64,000 nucleotides of DNA from Micromonospora costi (GCF_003626655.1 NZ_RBAN01000005.1:1-64000), one strand, 5' to 3'; counted from the stretch's first letter, positions 7,969-15,957 are shown. Made by a program: numbers and translations. The notes: generated by a model not told the origin, from the letters alone.

Positions 7969-8436
7969 ATGAAACGCAGCACACGCAAGGAGCGCGATCC
8001 CGACCTCGGGATCCTGGCCGTCCAGCTGTCCGCCCGGGTCCAGCGCGAGATCTTCACGCGGGCGGCGGAGCGCGGGTTCGGTGACGTGCGGCCCCGTCAC
8101 GGCGCCGTGCTCGCGTACCTGGACCCGGAGGGCACCCGTCCGGGCGAACTGGCCCGGCTCGCCGGGCGGAACAAGCAGACGATGGGGGCGATCCTCGACG
8201 AGCTGGAGCGGTTGGGCTACGTACGCCGGGCCCCGGACCCGGCCGATCGGCGGGCGAAGCTGATCATCCCGACGGACCGGGGCCGGGAGTTCATGGCGGT
8301 TTCCGACGGGCTCGTGGAAACGATCGAGCAGACCCTCGCCGACACACTCGGGCCGGACCTCTACCGGGACTTCCGCGCCGCCCTGGGCCGTAGCGTGGCG
8401 AGCCTCCCGGCGACCGGGCCCGACGGCGACGCCTGA
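7969..8436 (+). CDS. MarR family transcriptional regulator
   Basis: The 155-residue protein has the winged helix of MarR: R-P-G-E-L-A-R-L-A-G-R-N-K-Q-T-M-G at about residues 50-65, then E-L-E-R-L-G-Y-V-R-R and the wing D-P-A-D-R-R-A-K-L. The start ATG lies 5 bases after a strong palindrome, so the protein probably represses itself and the divergent NmrA-like oxidoreductase. MarR/NmrA pairs of this layout usually respond to quinones, phenolics or electrophiles. The ligand is not visible from sequence. Confidence 0.92.
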   Translation: MKRSTRKERDPDLGILAVQLSARVQREIFTRAAERGFGDVRPRHGAVLAYLDPEGTRPGELARLAGRNKQTMGAILDELERLGYVRRAPDPADRRAKLIIPTDRGREFMAVSDGLVETIEQTLADTLGPDLYRDFRAALGRSVASLPATGPDGDA

Positions 8437-8470
8437 CGCGCCGCGCGTCACGCGGCGCGACCGGACCGGT

Positions 8471-8511
8471 CAGGAATCGAGAAGCGTCGGTTACCGGACC
8501 GCACCTAGCGT
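8471..8511 (+). promoter_or_regulatory. Copy 1 of the VOC/AraC-cluster promoter motif
   Basis: CAGGAATCGAGAAG begins at 8471, and a -10-like TAGCGT lies at 8506-8511. The same pair recurs before both VOC genes at about 10250 and 11150. Here it serves the small membrane gene at 8578 with a leader of about 60 bases. Confidence 0.6.
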
Positions 8512-8577
8512 GATGGCCGTTGACGTCCCACCCGGCAGATCGCCGGAGGGGACTGCTCGTCACCCGAGGAGGTCACC

Positions 8578-8805
8578 GTGAACGGGAAGATCTGGATCCG
8601 ACAACTCCACCGCTGGCTGGCCGTCACCTTCACGGTGACCGTCGTCGTCACGTTCGTCGCCCTGGCCCAGGAGGAGCCCGTCCTCTGGGTGTCCTACGTG
8701 CCGCTGTTCCCGCTCGCCCTGCTCTTGGTCACCGGCCTGTACCTGTTCGTGCTGCCGTACGCCACCCGGCGGCGCAGCGGTCGGCGCGCCGCCAGGTCCT
8801 CGTAG
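8578..8805 (+). CDS. Small two-helix membrane protein
   Basis: This 75-residue protein has a basic start (I-W-I-R-Q-L-H-R-W-L), a hydrophobic helix (A-V-T-F-T-V-T-V-V-V-T-F-V-A-L), a short loop and a second helix ending in L-P-Y-A. The tail is very basic (R-R-R-S-G-R-R). GAGGAGGT lies 5 bases before the GTG. The first helix resembles a PepSY-TM or cytochrome-like membrane anchor, but no His ligands support haem binding and I assign no function. Motif copy 1 upstream ties it to the VOC/AraC cluster. Confidence 0.75.
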   Translation: MNGKIWIRQLHRWLAVTFTVTVVVTFVALAQEEPVLWVSYVPLFPLALLLVTGLYLFVLPYATRRRSGRRAARSS

Positions 8806-8873
8806 CCCGGCATGCTCCCGGCCGGAACGGGAAGGCCAGGGCCGTCCGCCGGACCGACCGAGGGGAATGCGCC

Positions 8874-9617
8874 ATGACGGACACACCGGGCACGGCGTCG
8901 GGTGGTGCCCAGCCGTCGGGCGGCGGCTTCGCCGTCGTGGAGATGTTCACCTCCCAGGGCTGCAACAGCTGCCCTCCGGCAGAGGACGTGCTGTCCGAGA
9001 TCGACCACGACGCCCGGGAGCGGGGCGAACCCGTCTACGCGTTGGGATTCCACGTCGACTACTGGGACCACCTGGGCTGGGCCGACCCGTTCGGCGCCGG
9101 GGCGCACACCCGACGGCAGGAGGCGTACGCGCGCGCGTTCGGCACCGGAGGGCTGTACACGCCGCAAATGATCGTCAACGGGTCCGTCGAGTTCGTCGGA
9201 TCCGACCGCCGACGCGCGTCGACGGCGATCGCGTCCGCCCTGTCGCAGGCCGCCGTCACGCCTCTCACCCTGTCGGTGCGGGACGGTGCCGAGGGCACGC
9301 CCGCCGGGCGCCGGGTGATCGTGGAGTACGAGGCGGAACGGCTGCCACCGCAGGCGGTGTTGAACGTGGCGGCCGTCGAGCGTGGCCTGGAGACCGACGT
9401 GGCCCGAGGTGAGAACGCCGGGCGGCGGCTGCGGCAGGACAACGTGGTACGCGCCTTCGTGTCGACAGCGGTGAGCGCGGAGCAGGGCCGGGTGCACCTG
9501 GAGGTGCCGTCGGCGCTCGACGCTCGACACTCCTCGCTGATCGGCTACGTCCAGAGCAACGGCGACGGGGCCATCGTCGGCGCCACGACGGTCGACCTCC
9601 CGCCGGCACGGACCTGA
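8874..9617 (+). CDS. DUF1223 thioredoxin-fold protein
   Basis: The 247-residue protein has the DUF1223 signature near its N-terminus: V-E-M-F-T-S-Q-G-C-N-S-C-P-P-A-E, with a CxxC redox pair at about residues 29-32. L-G-F-H-V-D-Y-W-D-H-L-G-W follows, then Y-T-P-Q-M-I-V-N-G. DUF1223 proteins have a thioredoxin-like fold and are presumed thiol-redox proteins, usually secreted. No signal peptide is visible here, which suggests a cytoplasmic form. It follows the small membrane gene by 68 bases and may share its promoter. MsrA downstream fits an oxidative-damage role. Confidence 0.85.
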   Translation: MTDTPGTASGGAQPSGGGFAVVEMFTSQGCNSCPPAEDVLSEIDHDARERGEPVYALGFHVDYWDHLGWADPFGAGAHTRRQEAYARAFGTGGLYTPQMIVNGSVEFVGSDRRRASTAIASALSQAAVTPLTLSVRDGAEGTPAGRRVIVEYEAERLPPQAVLNVAAVERGLETDVARGENAGRRLRQDNVVRAFVSTAVSAEQGRVHLEVPSALDARHSSLIGYVQSNGDGAIVGATTVDLPPART

Positions 9618-9620
9618 CCG

Positions 9621-9638
9621 GGCGGGCGTCCTCCCGCC
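9621..9638 (+). terminator. Short hairpin after the DUF1223 gene
   Basis: GGCGGG (9621-9626) pairs with CCCGCC (9633-9638) across a 6-base loop, 4 bases after the DUF1223 stop. It is a weak candidate. Confidence 0.35.
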
Positions 9639-9696
9639 ACCGTCGGCCCGTAGGGCGTGTCCTGATCCACGAGCACCCGCAGGAAGGGACGGAGCG

Positions 9697-10215
9697 ATGA
9701 CCGACACGACCGAGAAGGCGATCCTGGCCGGTGGCTGTTTCTGGGGGATGCAGGATCTCATCCGGAAACGCCCCGGCGTGCTCGACACTCGGGTCGGATA
9801 CACGGGCGGGGACGTGCCGAACGCGACGTACCTCAATCACGGATCCCACGCCGAGGCGATCGAAATCCACTTCGACCCGAGCCAACTGTCGTACCGCGAC
9901 CTGCTCGAGTTCTTCTTCCAGGTCCACGACCCGACCACGAAGAACCGTCAGGGCAACGACGTCGGCACCAGCTACCGGTCGGCCATCTTCTACACCAACG
10001 ACCAGCAGCGGCAGGTGGCCGAGGACACGATCGCCGACGTCGACGCCTCCGGCCTGTGGCCGGGCAAGGTGGTCACCGAGGTGAGCCCGGCGGGCCCCTT
10101 CTGGGAGGCCGAGCCGGAACACCAGGACTACCTGGAGAAGCATCCCGGCGGCTACACCTGTCACTTCGCCCGCCCGGACTGGAAGCTCCCCCGGCGAGGG
10201 GAGAGCGCCCGATAG
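9697..10215 (+). CDS. msrA: Peptide methionine sulfoxide reductase MsrA
   Basis: The 172-residue protein is a full-length MsrA. The active-site segment A-G-G-C-F-W-G-M is at residues 11-18 with Cys at about 14. G-Y-T-G-G, the H-A-E-A-I segment, F-F-x-V-H-D-P-T and Y-R-S-A-I-F follow in order. It reduces the S epimer of methionine sulfoxide in proteins using thioredoxin. GCFWGM replaces the common GCFWGVE, so the residue after the loop is Gln rather than Glu, a variant seen in actinobacterial paralogues. The ATG is preceded by AGGAAGGGACGGAG. It sits between redox-type genes. Confidence 0.95.
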   Translation: MTDTTEKAILAGGCFWGMQDLIRKRPGVLDTRVGYTGGDVPNATYLNHGSHAEAIEIHFDPSQLSYRDLLEFFFQVHDPTTKNRQGNDVGTSYRSAIFYTNDQQRQVAEDTIADVDASGLWPGKVVTEVSPAGPFWEAEPEHQDYLEKHPGGYTCHFARPDWKLPRRGESAR

Positions 10216-10249
10216 CGGCCAGGGGGCCCGCCCGGCGCCGTGTATCCAT

Positions 10250-10289
10250 CAGGAATCGAGAAGTGCGGTCGCGGTCCCGCGTCTAGCAT
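10250..10289 (+). promoter_or_regulatory. Copy 2 of the VOC/AraC-cluster promoter motif (VOC1 promoter)
   Basis: CAGGAATCGAGAAG begins at 10250, and TAGCAT lies at 10284-10289. The ATG at 10297 falls 8 bases after the -10 box, consistent with a leaderless mRNA. Confidence 0.65.
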
Positions 10290-10296
10290 GATGATC

Positions 10297-10707
10297 ATGG
10301 ACATCACCATTCACACCAGCGTCCTCCCGCACGTCGACCCGGACGCGAGCCTGGCCTTCTACCGCGACGCCCTGGGCTTCGAGGTCCGCAGCGACGTCGG
10401 CCAGGGCACGATGCGGTGGATCACCGTCGGCCCCGTCAACCAGCCCGAGACGTCCATCCTCCTGGCGCCGCCGGCCGCCGACCCCGGGATCACCGACGAC
10501 GAGCGCCGCACCATCGCCGAGATGATGGCCAAGGGCACCTACGGCTGGATCCTGCTGGCCACCCGGAACCTCGACGACACCTTCGAGCAGTTGCAGGCCG
10601 GTGACGCCGAGGTCGTGCAGGAGCCCACCGAGCAGCCGTACGGCGTGCGCGACTGCGCCTTCCGTGATCCCGCCGGCAACCTGGTCCGCATCCAGGAAGT
10701 CCGCTGA
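10297..10707 (+). CDS. VOC (glyoxalase/bleomycin-resistance fold) protein 1
   Basis: The 136-residue protein has the single-module VOC pattern: D-P-D-A-S-L-A-F-Y-R-D-A-L-G-F-E-V-R near residue 13, and a C-terminal R-D-C-A-F-R-D-P-A-G-N-L-V-R-I-Q-E. VOC proteins are metal-dependent lyases, dioxygenases or drug-binding proteins. The substrate is unknown. Three in-frame ATGs (10288, 10291, 10297) are possible. I choose 10297 because its spacing to TAGCAT equals that of VOC2. It is followed after 22 bases by an AraC regulator, which probably controls it. Confidence 0.88.
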   Translation: MDITIHTSVLPHVDPDASLAFYRDALGFEVRSDVGQGTMRWITVGPVNQPETSILLAPPAADPGITDDERRTIAEMMAKGTYGWILLATRNLDDTFEQLQAGDAEVVQEPTEQPYGVRDCAFRDPAGNLVRIQEVR

Positions 10708-10729
10708 GCGGCCGGAAGGGAGTGCTCTC

Positions 10730-11191
10730 ATGTGTCACCCCTCCTGGGGGCGCGCGCTCGCGGAGGCGCAGCGCCTCAGGGACCTCGCGCGGCTGCGCCG
10801 GGTCCGCGACCGGATCGACCGGGAGTACGCGCAACCACTCAACGTCGAGGCCCTCGCCCGCGCCGTGCACATGTCCGCCGGCCACCTCAGCCGCCAGTTC
10901 CGGCTGGCCTACGGCGAGTCCCCGTACTCTTATCTCATGACCCGCCGCATCGAACGCGCCATGGCCCTGCTGCGTCGTGGCGACCTCAGCGTCACCGAGG
11001 TCTGCTTCGCGGTCGGCTGCGCGTCGCTGGGAACATTCAGCACCCGCTTCACCGAACTGGTCGGCATGTCACCCAGCGCCTACCGGCGCAGCGTCTCGCC
11101 GGCGGCCGGGATGCCGCCCTGCGTGGCGAAACAGGTGACCAGACCCGTCAGGAATCAAGAAGCTCGGGTCGCCGAGCCGCACCTAGCGTGA
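10730..11191 (+). CDS. AraC family transcriptional regulator
   Basis: The 153-residue protein is essentially the two-HTH AraC DNA-binding domain with a short N-terminal lead. The first HTH is L-N-V-E-A-L-A-R-A-V-H-M-S-A-G-H-L-S-R-Q-F and the second is L-S-V-T-E-V-C-F-A-V-G-C-A-S-L-G-T-F-S-T-R-F. The closing G-M-S-P-S-A-Y-R-R is canonical. No ligand domain is present. GGAAGGGA lies 8 bases before the ATG. The last 15 or so codons overlap the promoter motif of the next gene, and the stop codon overlaps its -10 box. It is the likely activator at the three motif copies. Confidence 0.92.
   Translation: MCHPSWGRALAEAQRLRDLARLRRVRDRIDREYAQPLNVEALARAVHMSAGHLSRQFRLAYGESPYSYLMTRRIERAMALLRRGDLSVTEVCFAVGCASLGTFSTRFTELVGMSPSAYRRSVSPAAGMPPCVAKQVTRPVRNQEARVAEPHLA
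11150..11189 (+). promoter_or_regulatory. Copy 3 of the VOC/AraC-cluster promoter motif (VOC2 promoter)
   Basis: TCAGGAATCAAGAAG lies around 11148-11162, and TAGCGT lies at 11184-11189. The motif is embedded in the 3' end of the AraC gene. The VOC2 ATG at 11197 is 8 bases after the -10 box, the same geometry as copy 2. Confidence 0.65.
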
Positions 11192-11196
11192 TGGCC

Positions 11197-11823
11197 ATGG
11201 CAACCATCGAATCCGTCACCCTCGACGTGGCCGACCCCGCGGCCGCCCACACCTTCTACACCGCCGCCTTCGGCGCGGACACCCCACTGCGCCTGCGTGC
11301 CTCGGAGGCGCCGACGACCGGCTTCCGCGGGTTCACCCTGGCGCTCACGGTGTCCCAGCCGTCCACCGTGGACGCGCTCGTCGGCGCGGCCCTGGACGCG
11401 GGCGCCACGTCGCTGAAGCCCGCCGCGAAGTCGCTCTGGGGTTACGGCGGTGTGATCCAGGCCCCGGACGGGACGATCTGGAAGGTCGCCACCTCGGCGA
11501 AGAAGGACACCGGCCCCGCGACCCGGCGGATCGACGAGTTCGTGCTCCTGCTGGGGGTCGCCGACGTGGCCGCGAGCAAGCGGTTCTACGTCGAGCGCGG
11601 CCTCGCCGTGGCGAAGAGCTTCGCCCGCATGTACGTCGAGTTCGACGCCGGATCGGGTCCCGTGAAGCTGGCGCTGTACCGCCGCCGGGCCCTCGCCAAG
11701 GACCTCGGCGTCGCCCCCGACGGCACCGGTTCGCACCGGCTCTCGATCGCCGGCGATGCCGGCCCGTTCACCGACCCGGACGGGTTCGCCTGGGAGGCCG
11801 CGTCAGTGGCCGCCGCACGCTGA
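11197..11823 (+). CDS. VOC family protein 2 (two-module)
   Basis: The 208-residue protein has two VOC modules. The first begins T-L-D-V-A-D-P-A-A-A-H-T-F-Y-T-A-A-F-G and ends at G-Y-G-G-V-I-Q-A-P-D-G-T-I-W. The second begins L-G-V-A-D-V-A-A-S-K-R-F-Y-V-E-R-G and ends F-T-D-P-D-G-F-A-W-E. The pairing resembles glyoxalase or antibiotic-resistance-type proteins of unknown substrate. The ATG at 11197 is used instead of 11191 because it fits leaderless initiation. It shares its promoter motif with VOC1 and the small membrane gene and is probably under the adjacent AraC protein. Confidence 0.88.
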   Translation: MATIESVTLDVADPAAAHTFYTAAFGADTPLRLRASEAPTTGFRGFTLALTVSQPSTVDALVGAALDAGATSLKPAAKSLWGYGGVIQAPDGTIWKVATSAKKDTGPATRRIDEFVLLLGVADVAASKRFYVERGLAVAKSFARMYVEFDAGSGPVKLALYRRRALAKDLGVAPDGTGSHRLSIAGDAGPFTDPDGFAWEAASVAAAR

Positions 11824-12023
11824 CAACCGGGGAAGGGCCCACGGGCGACACGGTGCCCGCCGTGGCATCCGTCATCTCCGATCCGACCGTCACCTTGTAG
11901 CATGCGGCGGACGACGGGCGGCAGCCGGAGCGCAGGCTCCGGCGCGACGCGGCGGAATCGCCGGGTCGGGCGGCCACGGTGCCGGCCCGGCCGGGGCCGG
12001 AGTGAGAGAGGAACCTGCTCCGC

Positions 12024-13811
12024 GTGTTCCAGGAACCGGATCCCACCCGCGTGACCGGCGGAAACAGCAACGGCGTGGCGTACCGCGCCACCGACGCGAC
12101 CAGGGCCCCCGACCGGCCGGAGACGTGGGACGCGGAGCTGGCCACCGCCGTGCGGCGGGTCGCGGTGCTGCGCACCGGGTTCTACGTCGTCGTACTGCTG
12201 ATCGCGCTCGGCGGCCAGGTGTCCGGGGCGATGGAACGGCTCGGCCTGCCGTGGTACGTCGCCCTTCCCGCCGTCGGCGCGCTGGAACTGGGCGGCGTCG
12301 TGGTCCTGGCCAACGCCGACGTCCGCCGCCGGCTCGGCGAGCGGGCGGTCCTGTCCCGGGTGCTGTCGGCGGGCATCGCCGCCGCCGCGGTCGCCTTCAA
12401 CTGGCTGGCCCACGGCGACCACCTCGAAGGCGGCTTCTACGCGGGCATGTCCCTGCTCGGCTATTTCGTGTGGCTCATGAACACCGAGAACCAGCGGCGG
12501 GACCGGCTGCGCGCCATGGGGCAACTGCCGCCCACGACGCCCGCGTACGAAGTCGTCGGGCACTGGCTGCGCCACCCGTGGCTGACCCGCCGCGCCCGTT
12601 CGCTCGCGAAGGTCGACCCTCACCTGGGGCTGTACGGTTCGCTCGACGCGGCCCGGGCGCAGATCCGTGCCGAACGGCGGCAGGCGGCGCTCAGCAAGGT
12701 GCTGCACCGCAAGATCAGCCGCGCGCTGGACGCCACCACGGCGGACATCGCGGTGGCGGTCTACGACCTCGACGAGATCGCCCGGCGGCTCGCCGCCCAG
12801 GCGGACTACGACGGGCTCACCGCCCTGATCGCCGCCGACCTGGCACCCGCGCGCGTGCTGGCCGGAAACCTGCCGGCGGGCCGCCGCCGGTGGTGGCGGC
12901 GTAGGGCCCGCCGGTCCGAGGCGCTCGCCACCCCGGCGGCGCAGACGGCCGCCGACACCCGGCTGCTCGCCCATGCCCTCCAGTCGCTGACGGTCGCGCC
13001 CGCCGCTCCCGACACTGGCCCCGCACCCGCCGCAGGCCCGACGCCTGGTGCGGCCCCCACCGCCGACGGCACCCACGAGACGGCGGACGCGGCCACCGTC
13101 CGCCCGGCGGCCTCCGATCGCACGGAGGTGGACGCGGTCGGCGACGGGCCGGGGGAGGCCGGGGACACGAGCGGGCAGGAGAGCCCCGCCGAGCAGGCGG
13201 ACGCGGGGCCCGAGCAGGCGGGGAACGGCACCGGGCGACCGGGGGCGGAGCGGTCCCGGCCCGCGGACCGCACGGACCGCCAGCAGGACCGGGCCGAGAG
13301 CGGGGGAGAGGCCTCGACCACGGGACAGGCCGACGCCGCCCGCGTCTCCGGCTGGGCCGCGCTGCACGCGGAACTCGCCCCGCTACTGCCGGCCGCGCCG
13401 CGCCGCTCGCGCAGCACACCGGACCGCCCGGCATCGTCCGGCCCGGACGGGTCCGGGCCGGTCGCCGAGCCGGAGGACCCGGCACCGCCGGCTCCGACCC
13501 GCAGGGCGCCGGCGCGAACCGCGACGGGCCGAGCGCGCGTGGCCCGGGTCGCCGGTGCCACGGGCGAGCGGGGACCCATCGCGGCCGCCACCCGCGAGTT
13601 GCCCCTGCTGACCGCGCGGGACCTGCCCGACCTCGTGGACGCCGCGGCGAGCCGTACCACCGCGCCCGTCGCGGTGCCCGACGCCACGGACGACGTCATC
13701 CCGCAACCACCGGCGTCACGGCCGCGACAGCGCCGGCGCGACGACACCGGCCCCTCGGACACCGCGCGGCGCCGGCCGACCACCCAGCCGACCGAGGCCG
13801 ACCGCTCCTGA
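12024..13811 (+). CDS. Multi-pass membrane protein with long disordered C-terminal tail
   Basis: The 595-residue protein has an N-terminal region with about four hydrophobic helices (residues 50-160: V-V-V-L-L-I-A-L-G-G-Q-V, then L-P-A-V-G-A-L-E-L-G-G-V-V-V-L-A). A basic, helical stretch follows around 180-300. The last 290 residues are disordered and rich in Pro, Ala, Glu and Arg. The membrane part recalls the DUF2637/Spd-type proteins carried by actinobacterial integrative elements, but no replication or integration genes are nearby. A TAGCAT box lies 120 bases upstream. Function is unknown. Confidence 0.75.
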   Translation: MFQEPDPTRVTGGNSNGVAYRATDATRAPDRPETWDAELATAVRRVAVLRTGFYVVVLLIALGGQVSGAMERLGLPWYVALPAVGALELGGVVVLANADVRRRLGERAVLSRVLSAGIAAAAVAFNWLAHGDHLEGGFYAGMSLLGYFVWLMNTENQRRDRLRAMGQLPPTTPAYEVVGHWLRHPWLTRRARSLAKVDPHLGLYGSLDAARAQIRAERRQAALSKVLHRKISRALDATTADIAVAVYDLDEIARRLAAQADYDGLTALIAADLAPARVLAGNLPAGRRRWWRRRARRSEALATPAAQTAADTRLLAHALQSLTVAPAAPDTGPAPAAGPTPGAAPTADGTHETADAATVRPAASDRTEVDAVGDGPGEAGDTSGQESPAEQADAGPEQAGNGTGRPGAERSRPADRTDRQQDRAESGGEASTTGQADAARVSGWAALHAELAPLLPAAPRRSRSTPDRPASSGPDGSGPVAEPEDPAPPAPTRRAPARTATGRARVARVAGATGERGPIAAATRELPLLTARDLPDLVDAAASRTTAPVAVPDATDDVIPQPPASRPRQRRRDDTGPSDTARRRPTTQPTEADRS

Positions 13812-13934
13812 CCGTGACCGGCGGCACTCGGCGTGCGGATCCCGGCCGCCGCCGTCCTCACCGCCACAGGGGGAAACGCGGCCGAGTGGAACCAACCCCG
13901 ATCCGCCGTACGCACGCTCGATAGGCTGGCGATC

Positions 13935-14432
13935 GTGGCGGACTGGCGGATGCGGCCGGCCTCGACGGCGGACGTCGAGACGGTCGCCGAGTTGCGGGCC
14001 GTGGCGCTGCGGGCTGATCTGGAGCGGCTCGGGCGGTACGACGAGCGGCGGGTGCGGCAGCGGCTGCGGGACGGGTTCGCGCCGGAGCACACCTGGGTGA
14101 TCGAGGTGGGTGACGCGTTCGCCGGCTGCGTGTCGCTGCGGCCGGCGGCGGACGCCCACTGGCTGGAGCACTTCTACCTGGCCACGCGCCTGCAGGGCAG
14201 CGGCATCGGTACGGCCGTGTTGCGCGTGCTGCTGGACGGGTGCGACCGGGACGGCACCGTGGTCCGGCTGAACGTGCTGCAGGGCAGCCGAGCACGCCGG
14301 CTGTACGAGCGGCACGGATTCACGCTGGAGGCCGAGGACCCGGTGGACGTGTTCATGGTGCGCCAGCCCTGCCGGATAAATGATCTAGCGCCGGCTGCGG
14401 GCGCGTGGCAGGCCCGCCTCGGGGCTGGGTAG
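13935..14432 (+). CDS. GNAT family N-acetyltransferase
   Basis: The 165-residue protein has GNAT motifs in order: M-R-P-A-S-T-A-D-V near residue 5, W-L-E-H-F-Y-L-A at about 75, and the acetyl-CoA loop R-L-Q-G-S-G-I-G-T-A-V-L near 86. L-N-V-L-Q-G-S-R-A-R-R-L-Y-E-R-H-G-F follows. It should acetylate a small molecule or peptide amine. The GTG at 13935 lies 8 bases after TAGGCT (13922-13927), implying a leaderless transcript. Its last 48 bases overlap the convergent LysR gene. Confidence 0.9.
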   Translation: MADWRMRPASTADVETVAELRAVALRADLERLGRYDERRVRQRLRDGFAPEHTWVIEVGDAFAGCVSLRPAADAHWLEHFYLATRLQGSGIGTAVLRVLLDGCDRDGTVVRLNVLQGSRARRLYERHGFTLEAEDPVDVFMVRQPCRINDLAPAAGAWQARLGAG

Positions 14433-15356
14433 CCAGGCGCCATCCGGCAGGTCGCGCCAGTTCCCGGCGGTGCCAAGGTCATCGGCCGCCTCCCGGAGCG
14501 CCGCGAGGCCGGGATGGCGCAGGTCCTTGCGCCAGATCATGCTCCAGGGATACATCGCGACCGGTTGCACGAGCGGTCGGACGACGGCCCCGGGCACGTC
14601 GGGTTGGCTGCTGATGGTGAGGATCGGCAGATCCCACTGCTGGATGTGGTAGGCGAGCTCGTCGACGCCCCGCACGTTGGGCCGGGGCGGCGCGGGTGGC
14701 ATACCGGTGTCGGTGAACAGCTGCTCCATCACCTGTTCCCACTGGGCCGAGACGTGGTCACCGCAGTGCCAGCAGGCGTCGGTTTCCCGCAGGGCAGCGA
14801 GCGGTACCTCGGTCTCCTCGGCCAGCGGATGGCGCTCGGGCACCAGGACGGAGATCCGTTCGTACCGGATCAGATGGTGCTCCAAGCCGTGCGGCGGCTC
14901 ACCGGTGATGCCGTGCCAGCGGCCGAACGTGACGTCGAGGCGGTGGCCGGCCAGCAGCGGCAGGGAGGCGTCCAACCCGCCGTGGAATCGGGCGAAGAAC
15001 TCGTGACCGTCGGCGCGGGCTCGGGCTGCGGCGAGAACCAGCGCCGGCGTGAGCCGTTGGCCGACGACGTCGACCAGCAGTGACCGCCCCTCACCGCGCA
15101 GCTCACGCAGCGTCTCGTCGTGCAGGGAGAGGATCTGCCGGGCCCGGCCCAGCAGGCGCCGGCCCGCCGGGGTGAGAGCCACGCGGCGGCTGGTCCGGTC
15201 GAACAGCGTCGTGCCGGCACGGTCCTCGAGCTTGCGTACGTCGCGGCTGACCGCCTGCTGGGCCACGAACAGCCGTTCCGCGGCCCGGCTGAAGTGCAGC
15301 TCCTCGGCGACGGCGACGAAATGCCGCAGCAGGCGCAGGTCCAGATCCTCGGCCAC
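14385..15356 (-). CDS. LysR family transcriptional regulator
   Basis: The 323-residue protein has the N-terminal LysR HTH (L-R-L-L-R-H-F-V-A-V-A-E-E-L-H-F-S-R-A-A-E-R-L, then Q-Q-A-V-S-R-D-V-R-K-L-E) and a C-terminal effector domain ending in a basic tail. An unusual feature is W-H-C-G-D-H-V near residue 198. It starts with GTG and is divergent from the GyrI-like gene across a 130-base promoter region that contains an inverted repeat. This suggests control of that neighbour. Confidence 0.9.
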   Translation of the reverse strand: MAEDLDLRLLRHFVAVAEELHFSRAAERLFVAQQAVSRDVRKLEDRAGTTLFDRTSRRVALTPAGRRLLGRARQILSLHDETLRELRGEGRSLLVDVVGQRLTPALVLAAARARADGHEFFARFHGGLDASLPLLAGHRLDVTFGRWHGITGEPPHGLEHHLIRYERISVLVPERHPLAEETEVPLAALRETDACWHCGDHVSAQWEQVMEQLFTDTGMPPAPPRPNVRGVDELAYHIQQWDLPILTISSQPDVPGAVVRPLVQPVAMYPWSMIWRKDLRHPGLAALREAADDLGTAGNWRDLPDGAWLPSPEAGLPRARSRR

Positions 15357-15376
15357 CTGACCTGTCTACCGGACCT

Positions 15377-15391
15377 ACACAACTTCTGTGT
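15377..15391. promoter_or_regulatory. Putative LysR binding site
   Basis: ACACA (15377-15381) and TGTGT (15387-15391) form an inverted repeat with a 5-bp spacer, close to the LysR start and facing the GyrI-like gene. It is within the T-N11-A size range of LysR boxes. Confidence 0.45.
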
Positions 15392-15486
15392 GGATGGTGC
15401 GGGAATGGGTGTTGGACCGTGACCGGTGGTGGCCGTCACGCTGAGGTTCACGCCAGCACAGACGATTCCCGAGAGGGGTGGCCACC

Positions 15487-15957
15487 ATGACAACCATCGA
15501 CGTGCGCGAACCGCAGTCGGTGCTGAGCACCCGGCAGACGGTGCCGATCGCGGATCTGACCCGGGCGCAGGGAGCGAGCCTGCACGAGCTGTGGCGGTTC
15601 CTGCGCGAGCGCGGGCTGTCGCCGAGTGGGCCGCCCTTCGTCCGATACCACACCTTCGGCGACGTCGAGACCGACGTGGAGGTCGGCGTACCCGTCGGGG
15701 ATGCCGTCACCGGCGCGGGGCGGATCTCCTCCGGGGAGTTGCCCGGTGGGCGGGCCATCACGACGGTGCACCTCGGCGCGCACGACCGCCTGGGCGACGC
15801 CTACGACCGCTTGCAGGCACGGCTGGCCATGCACGGCCGGGCCGCCGGTCCCGGCTGGGAGGTGTACGAATGGATCGACCTGACCCGGGAGCCCGACCCG
15901 TCGAGCTGGCCGGCGCCGGCCGACTGGCGGACCCAACTCGTCCAGCCGATCACATGA
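15487..15957 (+). CDS. GyrI-like effector-binding domain protein
   Basis: The 156-residue protein resembles stand-alone GyrI-like/SOUL-type small-molecule-binding domains: W-R-F-L-R-E-R-G-L-S-P-S-G-P-P-F-V-R-Y, then V-E-V-G-V-P-V-G, G-G-R-A-I-T-T-V-H-L-G-A-H-D-R-L and a C-terminal W-E-V-Y-E-W-I-D. Such domains bind hydrophobic ligands and some hydrolyse xenobiotics. The ATG at 15487 has GAGAGGGG 8 bases upstream. It is divergent from LysR and is a likely target of it. The EamA exporter downstream could form the same unit. Confidence 0.8.
   Translation: MTTIDVREPQSVLSTRQTVPIADLTRAQGASLHELWRFLRERGLSPSGPPFVRYHTFGDVETDVEVGVPVGDAVTGAGRISSGELPGGRAITTVHLGAHDRLGDAYDRLQARLAMHGRAAGPGWEVYEWIDLTREPDPSSWPAPADWRTQLVQPIT

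Noticed and set aside
11586..13367. 593-residue minus-strand frame over VOC2 and the large membrane protein
   Set aside because: It is antisense to real coding sequence and has no domain-like features.
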